Source of the DNA: Macrothele yani
Taxonomy: Eukaryota > Arthropoda > Arachnida > Araneae > Macrothelidae
NCBI GenBank assembly: GCA_039090855.1
Contig: CM076997.1
Span: 164,268,709 to 164,332,708, forward strand
DNA: 64,000 nucleotides
Direction: 5' to 3'
Shown: positions 45,300 through 58,347 of the stretch, one piece after another
Layout of the letters: each line of letters starts with the position of its first letter
Numbering within the stretch: position 1 is the first letter of the stretch
Program-made: the position numbers and the translations under genes
Notes under the pieces: generated by a model
What the model saw: only the letters and a program-made list of their open reading frames with translations
What the model was told of the DNA's origin: nothing
Databases searched by the model: none

Positions 45300-48200
45300 T
45301 AATTATTTGGAATAATATATCTCCTGGTAGGAGAATATGGAATAATATCTCTCCTGGCATCGATTATCGAAGGACATTCGTTTTAGAATTATTCCATAGA
45401 ATTACAAATATTTTCTCATATTTATCAAGTACCCATTACATTATAAGATGCATGTTAAACAAACATGCCGATTGTACCTAATTGAATGTATACGGTCCAT
45501 TCCATTTATACTTGAAGTGTCGAAACGTTGCTTTCCACATATTACTAGGCTATTCTTTCTTCTGAATAAATTTTCCAGTTATTTAAATTAAAGTCTGATA
45601 GACTTAAAATATAAATAAAAGGTTTACCAAAATGGCAACCGTACCGTTTAACTCTGTTCATGATGGTTCTATACATAACGAAAATTCAGCAAATTTCTTT
45701 GGAAATCCAGTAGTTTCAAGTAGTCTCGAAATAGCTTTCTCCGCAATACTATTCCTCGTATGGGCTTTACTCAAGAAAGATTTACTTCAAGGAACAATGT
45801 AATAGGAAAATCGGTATAACGAACGCATTCTTTTGAACTGACCTTTCTCAGCCGTAACTTCGCTATCGCAAACTTGGGTTTTCGAGTCCTCAAATGGAGC
45901 AGAAAATTCATATGTGCAAGTATTCTTCCAGCTCATTTCAGTTAACTGATCGATTTCCTCAATTTGAGTTTCTCCACGGAAGCACTTACTGTAAATGTTG
46001 ATGTTTCCTCAGATATTTTTCATACTGCCGTAAATGTTATTATTTACGCCTTATTGAGCTCCCTATTGGCATTACCATTCATTTTATTTCCTCGTTTGAC
46101 GGTATATATATTTAAGAACCATTGGTATTCCATCCCCTTGAGCACATAAAGGCATTTATTGCTAAGCATCATGGAACGTGTTTCTATGAAAAATTACGTT
46201 CGAGTCCTTCCTTGGAATGCATCTTTTTATCGCATTATTTCCAACTGCGTGAACTTTAGAAAAAAAGGCATTTCAAGGTCTTTGAAACGGAGTAAAAAGT
46301 GAAGTTAGTATGTTGTTTAGCGGGTATGACAGGCTTGTTATTTATCTACTTCCGGAACATAAATTCATTTACATGCCTACATGTCACAAGCACAACGCTT
46401 AATTTTCAATAAACGCGCACTGCTTTCGAGAATATGGAATAAATCAGAGCTGAAAGGAAGTTCGAAATCAGCGACGTAGGACTGCAACTTTCTGGCACCA
46501 AAATATTTAGGCTGTATAATATTAAGAATTTGAAGTTTTGTAAAAGCATGCCAAAAAGCATACGCCGCACTACAAGCAAAGTTATCAGATGCGTAGAGAG
46601 TGAGACAAGGGGGTTTCTACATAATCGTCTCAGATATGGCCTGATTCAATCTTAGTATGAGGATCTATCCGTCTTTCCTACGGCCCTAGATTCTCTACAC
46701 ATACTGTAAACGATATCTCTAAATTAGGGACGGGGGACTCTTAACAGCTAGTGATGTGTAACTCTATTTAAAATTTATTTTGAGTGTTTGTCTTCCTATG
46801 TAAATTCGGTTATTTCTTGCTTAAACGTTTTGCCACCACAAGGGAAATGACCGTATTTTTCGGCGTTTAAGTAGAGACATTTTGCTTTGAAGACGGAATG
46901 AGATTGACCATCAAACGTCTCATGCTGCACGTCATTGAAGCTACGATTATGAGTTGACTGGCAGAGGATAAAGATGTGTTCAATCCTCGAACGCCCATCA
47001 TTCCGACTGATGTGCCCTTAAAATTTAAAAGATTCAGCTTCCGCCAGTGCTTCACTATCAGCATCAACAAGGCTCAATGACAGTCGCTAAAAGTTGTTGG
47101 CTTAAATTTGCGAAGCTTTTGCTTTTCCCATGGACAAATTTACGTTGGATGTTCGAGAGTTGGCAGCAAGCAAAATCCCTACATTTTAGCGTCACATGGG
47201 AGAACTCACAACATTGTTTACCGAGAAGCATTGGCTTAATATCCGTTTCTTTCTCCACTGATTTTTCTAAAATAAAAAAAAACAAAAAACAATTAGGCCT
47301 ATTTAAAAATGTTTACCCTATCCTTACGATTCAGGGTCAAATTTTTTACTCGTCGAAGAGAAAACTCCTTGCTGTTAGCAAACACAAAATCAAATAAATT
47401 TCAGCACAAGTTGCTTTTTCTTTTTGCTCGAATTTATCTGCTCGAAAACCATGATGAGTCGTCGACATTGAGTTCCGTTCTCTAGCCGAACAAAGCCTAC
47501 ACTAACAAACAGTGTCAGCAAGCGACGGGCTGAAAGCTAGTTTCTCAATGAAACGAAACAACAGCAAAATATTGTAGCGCAAAGTCGGACGCGATTTAAG
47601 CACTCTCAAAGGCAACAATAAGTTATTAAAAAAGCATTACGAAAGCATACAAAATGTAATATTCTGTTTATAAAAACTTGCTTAAAAAACGGAAAACCGT
47701 TAAAATCGCCGTTACCAATATGGTGTGGCAGTTGTATGCTAATTATATCTCCCTCACAATCCCTCCAAGACCCCATGGGAAGCATTCAGTTTCGGTTTTG
47801 CAAAGCCGTGAAAACTAAAGTTGGTGCATCTCACATATCTCTAAATGATTAAGAGTTTGAAACACGTACCTTCCACGCAATTGATTGCCTGCTGGCAATT
47901 TTGTGTACCGCCGGCGGCGCACGCCCTTAAGAATAGCAATGTCCTGCTGCTAGCAAAGGCAGATATTTTCGGTCAGCCGATTATATCTCTCAACTGAATG
48001 AAAATCATCTATTGCTTTCATTTATTATAATTATCTTAATTTATTTCCTTTCCGACTGAAAGCAAAAGAACTTTAGGTTTCTGAGCTCGATCGAACTCTG
48101 TGAGGATGCAGCGAATCATAACTGACGCTGAAAGCATCACACAGATTTACCCTTGTGTGACCTTGTTATTTTCTCAACTATGTGCGGCGGCTTCACAGTT

Positions 48201-49059
48201 GTCTAGCGGAGAAAAACAGTCAGTTCGTAAGAAAGGAAAAAAAATAAACTTTCGAAATTCAGCTTTTTTACTCTTTCTAGCCTTGTTCGGTGCTCTTCTT
48301 AAACAGCGTATATTTTCTTTCGAGCTGATTTCAGAGAATTTCGTTAACTCCGATTTAATTCGTTCCTGCCGGTTAATGGGTTAATCCACAGTTTAGTAAC
48401 TAATTTAAAACACGGTAAGCTTTAAGCGATAAGGATTATTGAATATCAAAAAATAGAAAAAATGGGGCGTAAATCGGTTGGATGAGCATAGCATGATTTG
48501 GGGTGATGGCGTTTTCTTTTTCTTTCACCTGATGGTTTTAACATTACTTTGTCCATCTGCCTTCCACCTGAGAATACTTTATCTCAGAATTCAAAAATAG
48601 AATTCAAAATTCTCTGTTTGCATTATATTCAGCAAAACATGAAGATTACCATTCAATAAATCCTGATTTCTGTGATATACATTTTTCCACTAACTGATGT
48701 AAAAACTACATATGTTTGGCTCGATGGAATATATTAAAAGAGATCGTGTGTCCAAAAATAATTTGCACCAGATAACACACTGGACCCTCAGAAAAAGTAA
48801 AACATTCTTCAAGGTACATTAAAAACTGTACTTAAGAGTTTTCACTATGATCTACGTGTTTATTTAAAGGAAATGCAAATTATGAGACAATGTCACTTCT
48901 TTTAATGTAAATCTAATCACGGAAGCAGTGAATATGTTAGTGTTTTTAAGAAAACGGTGTATCCTTCCGCTCCAGTTGCAAGCGGTTTATTTCATTTTTT
49001 TTTTTTTTAATTTCTATTTTTTTTTTTTTGCCTTTTAGACCCCTGCCGCCATTATGTTA
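45300..49059. other. No recognisable gene
   Basis: AT-rich intron. A possible SINE-body scrap (CTAAATTAGGGACGGGGGAC, about 46721) is present. None of the open frames in this stretch shows a recognisable domain. Confidence 0.45.
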
Positions 49060-49460
49060 CTACGTATTACAGATAGTTCTGAGCTGTTTCGGCGGGAAGA
49101 TTTTAAATAGGTTCTTCCGATCATCGTTTCGAACTTGACATGATGTCCTTGATTTTCAGTCGGCATTTAATTTGATATTTACTGTGTTAGGTTTCCAAAG
49201 TTTTGCGTGCATCCTTCCACAGTAGTGTGCGGTATGGCTGTTTACCTTTCATACAGTGTCTCTTCTCCTGTTGTTACACGCCATAAATAGTTCCGAGCTA
49301 TTTCTAAGGAAATCTTTTTTAACTAGGTTTCGTCAATCATCCTTTTGAATTTGACATGACGGACGCGTGATTTACGTATTGTAATTTGGTTTTGCTTTTA
49401 ATGTGTCCGTACGATGTATCGCATTCGTAATTTCAGAAATTTTTTGAAAACCCTGCCTCA
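49060..49460 (+). repeat. Two diverged tandem copies, ~210 bp
   Basis: AGTTCTGAGCTGTTTC...GAACTTGACATGATG is echoed about 210 bp later by AGTTCCGAGCTATTTC...GAATTTGACATGACG. Divergence is high, and no family was identified. Confidence 0.45.
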
Positions 49461-50117
49461 GAAGCTGATTCGTGTCTATTGGTTTAAACCCATACGACGC
49501 TGGGTCTGTTTGCTAGAGTTTAAATAAAGAATTACTCGTAGTCAACTCAAAATATCGTCTACAACTCCATCTGTAACTTCGAGCAATAAACATTAATGAA
49601 AAAAAAACTATTCTTTGGATACTTAATTCTCCTATTTTACTACTGATCAGACGTCTGAGGTAAGTAATCTCTCTCTCTCACTCACACATAAACGCACACA
49701 TTCACAGCATTATGTCTTATGGCCACCCTTCTAGTCTACCGTCTTCTCCTGGAAACAAAAAAAATTGCAACAGGAAACACATCAATTAGTCTCTAGGTAT
49801 TGGTCTCTGCTGATCAAACCAATGGCTAACGTTACACGAAGACAATGTTAAGTATCGCTGGAGTCATGAACTTGGCAACCTAATGGATTAACGTGACTAC
49901 AAATCGAGAAAGAGTTATTCTTCAATTGGAACAATTGAGGCAATCAATCACTTTCAACCATAAATATTTCTACGGTTCTCTCGGAAAGACCGAAAAGAAT
50001 GGGTGAAATGTTTCCAGATTAAATAAACGCAGAAGACTTGGAGATTTTACAGAAATGAAAAATGGGAACTTTTGAACTAAAAGATGTAGACGGAGCAATA
50101 GCAACAATTAGTGCTGA

Positions 50118-50165
50118 CATAATAATAATAATAACAATAATAATATTATTTATAATAATAATCAA
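50118..50165. repeat. (TAA)n microsatellite
   Basis: Imperfect AATAATAATAATAACAATAA run. Confidence 0.85.
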
Positions 50166-50979
50166 TAAAAAACTTCGGGTTTAAAACGGAACTTACATTA
50201 ATAGATGTGACTATCGCAGGGAATGGTAGGGTTGAAGAAATCTAAACTAGAAAATGTAAAAAAAGATCTAGATTTGCAAACTGAAATTCTATTCCTCTGA
50301 GAGAAATTATCAACAGTTGTATCAGTAATGGATGCTGCATTAGAAAGAAAAATCCAAAAATTAACAAAAATGAGCAAACATCTTGAAATAATCCGTATAT
50401 ACACAGGTTAGCAATAGCACACTTATAAAATCTGACAGTACTTAGAAACTGCCACGTCTTTCGAAAATTCCTTACTGATTGTTAAATTTGGGATAGGATT
50501 TAAACTAGTAATTATTCAAATCTGTCAAATCTTATTTCGTGTAAACACGACGAATGGCAATAAGAACCTGAAAGCTATTATTGGGAGACTCAAATTCTAT
50601 AAATTATTTGCTAGTGTACGCATTTATTTCACTAAATGCTATTGTTACAAATTATAATTCAACCTATGCACCGGTAATCGATCATAATGATTAAGGAACA
50701 AAAAAGTTGCATAAAAAATCTGATACCTGAGTAACTAGGAAAATGAACGATGCAAATATTGCTGATGGATCTACGGCGGCTAATAAATTATATCTCGAAT
50801 TATTTCTTCACAAATGAACCACATGAACATGGAATCATCACAATAGCAAACAAGAAAGATGACACCGAATTTTCGGGTGTAATAAGCACGTCTTTTGAAT
50901 CCGTTCTGACAAATATTAAATTTATCAAAGCTATTCGAAGTCAATGGAACCGGTATGGAAAAGAATAATATCTGACGGA

Positions 50980-53105
50980 AAAAAGAAGTTTTTCAATCGG
51001 GTTTTTAATCCCTCAGATATTGCTCTAAACGGAATTGTGATCTTACGCCCTTTGGTTGCAGACTTGTGCATTAAAAAAACCATGAATTCATATGAGAAAA
51101 ACATTTCGCACCGGAAACGTTCTCCAACATAGAAAGAATTTTTCAAATCGGACTCTTTGAAACAGAGCTATCGAATTTTAGGAAGAAAGTATTATCAAAA
51201 GGCCTTTCCATATGAGCGGCATCGGTCCAAGAAAAAAAATTAGTCGAGTTTTCAGGAGCCGAGATTTTGCTGCAAATACATCAGAAGCAGAAATTAACAC
51301 TTATGCCCCCTGATGGCCAAACCATTCCTTACCAAACATTAGAACTTATGTGCAAAATATTTTCCATCAGGTCTTGTATGCGATACAGGAAGAATTTTTT
51401 AAATCGGAGTTTTAGTAGCAGAAATAACGCAGAAAACGCAATTTACCTTTGTGTCCCCTAGCGGAAAGTCTATGATTTACTTGAAAATTTTGAATTTCTA
51501 GGAAAAGCATTTCGCATCGGAAACGCTATGTAACAAAGAAGGAATTTTTCAAATCGGACTCCTAGAAGTAGAGATATTGACAAAAATAAGATATACATCT
51601 ACCCTCCCTGACGTAGAAGCCATGCATTATTCCAAGAAGAAAATGTTCCTAAAAGGTTTGTCGACATAAGTAGTATCGATGAACAAACCACTTTTTCTTC
51701 AATGAAGATTTTAGAAGCTCATAATTTGCTGAAATAGATCAGAAGCGGAAATTGAGAATTACGCCACCTGGTGGCCAAACCATTTTTTTCAAAAATTAGA
51801 AATTATGTTCAAAGGATTTCCCATCAGAAGCTGTGTCCGGTGCAGAAAGAATTTTTCAAATCGAAGATTTAGAAGCAGATATATAGGGAGAAAGCAATTT
51901 ACCATTACGCCCCCTTGCGGAAAGTCTATGAATTAATTGAAAATTTTGAAGTTATATGAAAAACATGTCATACTGGAAACACTATCCAACAAAGAAGGAA
52001 TTTTTCAAATCGGTCTCCCAGAAGTAGAGATATTGACAAAAATAAGATATGCACCTATGCCCCCAGGCGTAGAAACCATGTATTATTTTAAAAAGAAAAT
52101 GTTTCTAAAAGCTTTGTCGTCATGAGTGCTATCTGTCTAAAAACGACGAATTTTTTCAATCAAGAATTTCGAAGCTCATGCTTTGCTGCATATACATCAG
52201 CAGCGGAAATTAAGATTTACGGCCCCTGGTGGCCAAACCATTTTTTCACAAAAATTAGAAATTTTATGTAAACGATTTCCCATCAGGAGCTGTATCCGGC
52301 GTAGAAAGAAATTTTCAAATCGGAGATTTAGAAGCAGATATATAGGAGAAAAACAATTTACCTCTACGCCCCCTAGCGGAAAATCTATCAATTACTTGAA
52401 AATTTTGAAATTACATGAAAACATGTCACACTGGAAACACTATCCGACAAAGAAGGAATTTTTCAAATCGGATTCCTAGAAGTAGAGATATTGACAAAAA
52501 TAAGATATACATCTACGCTCCCTGGCGGTGAAACTGTGGAATATTTTAAGAAGAAAATATTCCGAAAATGTTTATCGATGTGAGTGGCATCAGTCCACGA
52601 AATAATATTTTCAATCGATATTTTAGAAGCTCCGATTTTATGGCAAATACGTCAGAAGCAAAAATTAACACTTACGCCCCGTGGTGGCAAAAGTATTCTT
52701 TACCATAAATTTGAAATTATATGCAAACGATTTTCTATCAGGAGATGTATCCGCTGAAGAAAAATATTTTGAAATCGGAGTTTTAGAAGAAGAGTTATCT
52801 GGAAAAATGTAATTTATTTTTGCGCCGCCTAGCGGCAAATCTATACTTAATTTGAAAAAGTAACTATATCTAAAATACTCTTCGACATAAATGTAATCGA
52901 AAGATAAAATAATTTTTTTCATTCGGTTGTTTAGAAGCAAATATGTGGAATAAATCGTATTGTTGAATTCGACATCATCTGCATTTACGCCCCCTAGCGG
53001 CGTATTGTACATCGTAAAAAAAAAAACGAAATAAAGGATCATCATTCGCATGTTTCAAGCTTCCCAATGCAAAAAGAATTTTTCAAATCGGACTAATAGT
53101 TGCAG
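50980..53105 (+). repeat. Satellite array, ~150-bp monomers, ~457-bp higher-order unit
   Basis: About 14 monomers, each opening with AATTTTTCAAATCGG or a variant, then TAGAAGCAGAGATAT-like sequence, a GC-rich box near the middle (for example ACGCCCCCTAGCGGAAA or ACGCCACCTGGTGGCCAAA), and a closing GGAAAC or TCAG-type stretch. Three monomer types alternate, so the best-matching copies are about 457 bp apart: GGAATTTTTCAAATCGG recurs at about 51543, 52000 and 52455. The GC-rich box is in the same orientation in all monomers. No coding potential is seen. Confidence 0.85.
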
Positions 53106-54460
53106 AAATATCGTGGGTACAGACGGGCGTACAAACCAGTAACATAAGCACGATTATTTTTCACAAAAGATGTGCTAAAAAGCAGCGAAATTAATATATT
53201 ATATGCAACAAGAAGTTTTCCATCCAAAACTATATTGTACTCAATTATTGCCATAGTATGGTAACGGATATACAGTATCATTCATTCCAGCATAGAACAA
53301 AAAGAGTGAGTCTTATGAATAGAAGAAAAATAATTATATAGCAAATCTGTAATTAAAAAAAAGGCCGACAATTTTCAAGCTGGAGTTCAGAAATTAATTC
53401 GCTGTTCCTCTGAAGATGGGAGCATGAGAAACAATCCCCTGACTGATGAAAGACATAATTAACAAAACTGTGTGAAAATAGTACTAAAAATAAAGGTGCA
53501 GAAACCAGAGAAACATGCCAGAGTACTTTAGGATGGGCAAAGATATTGCTACAGAAAAGAGCAAAAATTAAAGTCTATAAAGGAAACTCAATTAACGAAC
53601 AGCACATCATTTATTTATTATGAAAAGGCTTTAGGCTGGATAAGCGGATACGCAGATAGTAGTTGAAATTATGTTGCTACCGAGGTTTCCTAAACCTTTA
53701 GAAAGATTGATAGAAAAATCAGTGCCACAGTTCGAAAGTTTGAAGAAGCAAAATAAATAGAGAAATTGGAAATACAATAATGACGCGAAATATGATGACA
53801 CGCAAAATGCTACATACAAAAGTATCTTACTGTCCTTTAGCAGGAAAGAACAAATTTTATAAGTTAACACCATTTCGCTGTAGTAATGAAGCTGTTATTC
53901 TTCCAGCTAATTTTGTCATAATTGCAATTGCTTATGTAAAATTGTGCTGTCAGATGTAATGAACTATGACTGAAGATGAATTTTAGCAAGACAATAAATA
54001 TTTACCTTAATAAATTAAAGAAATAGAAAATTCGATTAGATGAAGTGAAACTATTTTTTAGACATAGAGTCAACTTAAGCTAAAAAAATTAATCTTTTGA
54101 GGTTGACCATTCGGAGTAAATTAACAGATATGTAGAACTTTGCTATCGAACATTTAGGAGAGTTATTTTTCTAATGAATCTCAGAATGAAATCGTTTAGC
54201 TAGCATATTGCACTCTTTCATACTCATAGATCATTCTACTGTTTCATACACATAACTGACTAATAAACCTAACAAAATGTTCCGAAAACAACCACCTGAC
54301 TGATTTCTGTGTGAAATAGGTAAACAAGCTGGTAGTTTTTAATAAATTTGAAAATACATTCTTAGAACTTTGGATGATTTCAGATTTCTATTTTTTAAGA
54401 GTAGAAAAAAAAATCCGCAATTGCTTGTGAAGTGTTGGAAACACACGAAACTTGGGTACA
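53106..54460. other. No recognisable gene
   Basis: AT-rich intron between the satellite and the SINE. Confidence 0.45.
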
Positions 54461-54470
54461 TGACGTGAAA

Positions 54471-54707
54471 GCCGCCCCGGTGGCGCAGTGGTCTAAGGCG
54501 CTGGCCTCTGATCATTCGTCCGTAAGGGGTCCGGGTTCGAATCCCGGTCAGGCATGGATGTTGTGTTTGTCTTACGGCACTGGCTCTCTCCCTTCCCTGG
54601 AACCAGTGACCCTAAATTAGGGACGGGCGACTGCTTATAGCCCATTGAGTTGCTCACGGTGGTCGTTAAACCTCCAATCAAAAAAAAAAAAAAAAAAAAA
54701 AAAAAAA
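54471..54707 (+). mobile_element. tRNA-derived SINE, young copy
   Basis: Nearly identical to 10365-10593 apart from one clear base change after box B and a longer poly(A) tail of about 30. Perfect 10-bp target duplication TGACGTGAAA (54461-54470 and 54708-54717). Confidence 0.92.
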
Positions 54708-54717
54708 TGACGTGAAA

Positions 54718-55380
54718 TTTAAAGCGGAGTCAGGGTATCATGTACAAATAAGTCGTGATATCATCGATCTTACAAATGAGTCTCAACATAAAAGGGGTTG
54801 TTTAGGAGGTGTGTTCACATCGTTTGAGGAGTGTAAAGAAACGATTAAGATACGGAAGGTATTTTGTAACGGCTGCGAAACATTTAATAAAAGTAAAGTC
54901 AATCATGTTGTTCTGAATCGTTCACTTGCTCCCTAGTCTAATTTTACATTGAGTATTGCTGAAATATAGGTAACCTTGGTGACATCATTTTTTGAACAGT
55001 TATTATTTAAGGGTTCCTGCTTCTTATGGATTATTTTTTTCGTATTGTGGAACTATGGATATGTGTGTTTTGCCATCAAGGTGATCTCCGGACAGTGGGC
55101 ACATAATACATTCGTTGGTTCGTAGCTGTTTACATTTTTTTGGCAAATACTTTTTTCTGTGTGCATTAAATGAACTAAATTCTTTAACCACTTACATTTT
55201 AACATTACTGAAATATTAACTTTGGACCTTGGTTTACTATTGCAGAGACAAAAATCCCAGTTTATGTGCTGCCATCTGGTGACTCTTCTTGTCTATACTT
55301 ATAATTAATTAGTGATATTAGCTCGTATTTTATTATAACTTTGTGTAATTATGAATAACCAGTATTTATCTATACATGAA
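54718..55380. other. No recognisable gene
   Basis: Short open frame following the SINE (to 54936) without a recognisable domain. Confidence 0.4.
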
Positions 55381-58095
55381 TATGGGGTCATTGTGTCTGC
55401 TGATTTCAGCGATTCTCTTAAAATTATCCATTTTACCATGATATCTTTAGTACATAAATTACATGAATTTGAAGCATTTCTAAATAAAGCTGGTCGATTA
55501 TCAGGTTGATATTATTCGCATTACAGAAACTTGGTTTCCAAGTGAAAATTAGTGTTTACATTTTCCATTCTATCAAAATGTTTTTTTTTTTTAAAATAGA
55601 TTGTCATGAGGAGGAGTAGCTGCAATCTATACCAAATTAAAGAATCAGGCTTATTCTTTGATTGAAGAACTAACGTTTATTGATTCGGAATTTGAAGTTA
55701 TTACAATTCAGGATCAATTTATTATTTATTCATCGTGCTATCGCCCTCCTTCAGTCAGACCTATTCCGTTTATTGATACATTTACTGATGTTTTGAATTA
55801 TATTAATTAAAAAAAAGAAAGTTTTTTTACTGGGAGATTTTAATATAGATATTTCGACTGATCTACCTTATTCTCAAGAATTTCTATCAGTCTTAACGAC
55901 AGCCGGATTCCATAACACTATTCAAGGAGCTACTGGAATAACTCAACATTCAGGTACCACTTTGGATTTATGCATTACTAACAGTTCTTCTGAACAGTGC
56001 TTTTCTGGTATTCTGAAATTTAACATCAGCGATCACCTTCCTATCTTCGTATGTCACAGACCTAATTTGAAACAGTCTAAAACCTCTTATGCGACTGTTC
56101 GTTTAATTAACTCAATTAATCTAAATACATTTACACATCATATTTCTTCTACCCAATTAGATGAGATTTTAAATTTACCTAACCCAGACCTGGCGTAAAA
56201 TACTTTTTTTTTAATTTTCTTGACAAACTACAATAAAATATTTTCTATTTTAAAATATTCTTGTAATTCGAATAAACAGCGTATTTCTAGTCATTGCTTG
56301 AACTTAATTAATAATAAACTTTTTTTCAAAATTTTTAAAAACTTGTCTGCTAGAGGATTTTAATATTTTTAAGACGTTTAGAAATGATCTGAATTCTACT
56401 ATTAGAAAATTAAAAAGGGAGTATTAGTTTAGGAATTGTTCTCATAATAATACGAAATTAACTTAGAAACACTTAAACTCACTTCTTGGTAGTGGTTACC
56501 GTTCTACTTCGCCTATTTCTCTTACAGCAATTCTGCTCTGATCACTGACTTACCATCCATTGTTAATCATTTTGATGATCACTTTGTTTCAACTGTAAAA
56601 GTAGTTTCGCAACAGGTATCCAAACTTAATTTTCAACAAACTTCTCCTACTGAGACTCGCTGTTCCAATTCTATTCATATTCTAAAAATTACTAAAACTG
56701 AACTTATTAATAAAATGCAAATAATAAATTTAAATACGTCTGCAGAACCGGATGATATTATTCTTATTGTAATAAAGCCAAATATTTATTGCATTACAAC
56801 CCCTTTATTACATATTTATAATAATATGCTATCCTCGGGCATTTATCAGAATTCTTTTTAAATACCTAAAATTACTCCTATCTTAAAAAAGGGATCACCA
56901 ACAAGTATTAATAATTATCGTCCAATTGCAAAAGTTCCTACTTTTGCGAAAATACATGTATGACATGTATTGCCTTATTTCCCTAATTTCTCGAAATATT
57001 GAAATCATTGGGGGAGTAATTGCTTATTTGTCTCCGAAAAGTTTGATTTTACTTTATTACACTTTAATTTATCAATACCTTTCATATTGTACTTCGGTCT
57101 GGGACTCGACTACGAATTACAACTTAACTAAGCTTCAAAGATTACAATATAGATTTTTGAGACTGCTGTAATGCAGACTTTCCGGTTCCTCCTTTCAAAT
57201 CTTAATTTGATCTCCAGATTGCAGCCTAATGGTGTTCAGTTAATAAATATTGCTCAATTATACCGTTTTAACGTAGCAAAAATCATGCTTAAAAGGGTAA
57301 AGAATGATTTATTCTCTTCTTTAATGTGTTTAGTTTTCCGTAGTCATTCTTACTCAACTATACATAAAATTTGACTGATCCCTTTTTTTCCTTCACGTAA
57401 ACGTTCTAGAGTTTTAATTACCACATTGACTGCCACACTAGAAAACCAAGTTTTTCCCTTGGAACCACCGTGTTTTATTACGAAATTAGAATAAAAACTT
57501 CGAAAACAAAACGATCCTGTCTAATTTAATTGTAACAATAAGAACATCAACAAGTAAGATTTTCACGAACCAACTGCAGGGTTTTGCCCAGAGTGTCATC
57601 CATTACGTAACATGTATGTTACATCACGGCAGCTTGCCTACGTACCACGCGGCTCCTAAGGGAAAGAGACGTATGAGTTATATATGCTTCACGAGGCCCC
57701 GGGCGCAAAACTAGCGTGCGGTAAATACAACTCACGTGGCAGTTAATGTGTTAATTACGCTGGTCCACAGATTTGGAATTCGCTTCGACCACAATTGTTG
57801 GCTATCAATAATTATAACTTGTTTAGGAGAAAACTTAAACAATACTTATTATTCTGAAATCAGTTTCATGAACTCCTTATTATTATCATTTACACCTCCT
57901 GAACGGGTTGTATGGTGTGTCTGATAGTTTTGTTTTTGGACATTTTTTCTGTGTTTCAGTCGTCAGAATGAGAGGGCTTGTCAGGCTTCGTGGAGACTTT
58001 TTCCTCTTATTACCCGGTTGTTTCTGTATTGATTTGTTTTACATTTGAATGTATACCGCACATTTGTAAAAACCGAAGTATGAAATAAATAAAAA
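55381..58095 (+). mobile_element. Non-LTR retrotransposon (CR1/Jockey-like LINE), decayed and internally deleted
   Basis: Endonuclease-like fragments are present: YSSCYRPPSVRPIPFIDTF and, after a frameshift, a GDFNID-type box (about 55842), then TLDLCITNSS and FNISDHLPIFVCHRP. An RT entry region appears at about 56860-56940 (ITPILKKGSPTSINNYRPIA). Most of the RT core with its catalytic Asp residues is missing: sequence jumps to the region LIYQYLSYCTSVWDS (about 57070). The end has AG-QIWNSLRPQLLAINNYNL-type wording (about 57755) and an AAATAAATAAAAAATG tail. It is a different LINE family from the RTE copies and much older. Confidence 0.75.
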
Positions 58096-58117
58096 ATGAA
58101 ATTAAAATGAAAACTGA

Positions 58118-58347
58118 AATGGAGAGCGACCGGATGACTAGAGGCAGGCCGAAGTCAAGTGGAAATTTCAAGACGGCTGCATGTGAGACCTAGTGTAGTC
58201 CACAGACTGTACGATCAATTTCAAGATATGCAGTCATCTTCTCGACGGTACAGTGATGGAAGGCCTAGGGTAAAAGCCTCCATGTATGGCCGATATCCTC
58301 GATCGCATGAGAATCTTGTAAAGGTAGTTCGTATTGCGATATTAGAT
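58118..58347 (+). mobile_element. Tc1-like element, N-terminal fragment
   Basis: LEAGRSQVEISRRLHVRPSV followed by VHRLYDQFQ and SSSRRYSDGRPRVKAS is the paired-type helix-turn-helix of Tc1-like transposases. An in-frame TGA lies just upstream of LEAG. The catalytic domain and terminal repeats are absent. Confidence 0.8.

Noticed and set aside
48100..48384. Possible secreted protein with hydrophobic segment
   Set aside because: Isolated 94-codon frame in AT-rich intron without domain or conserved context.
50980..53105. CRISPR array
   Set aside because: The repeats are long, contiguous and diverged with no spacers, in a eukaryotic intron; this is a satellite.
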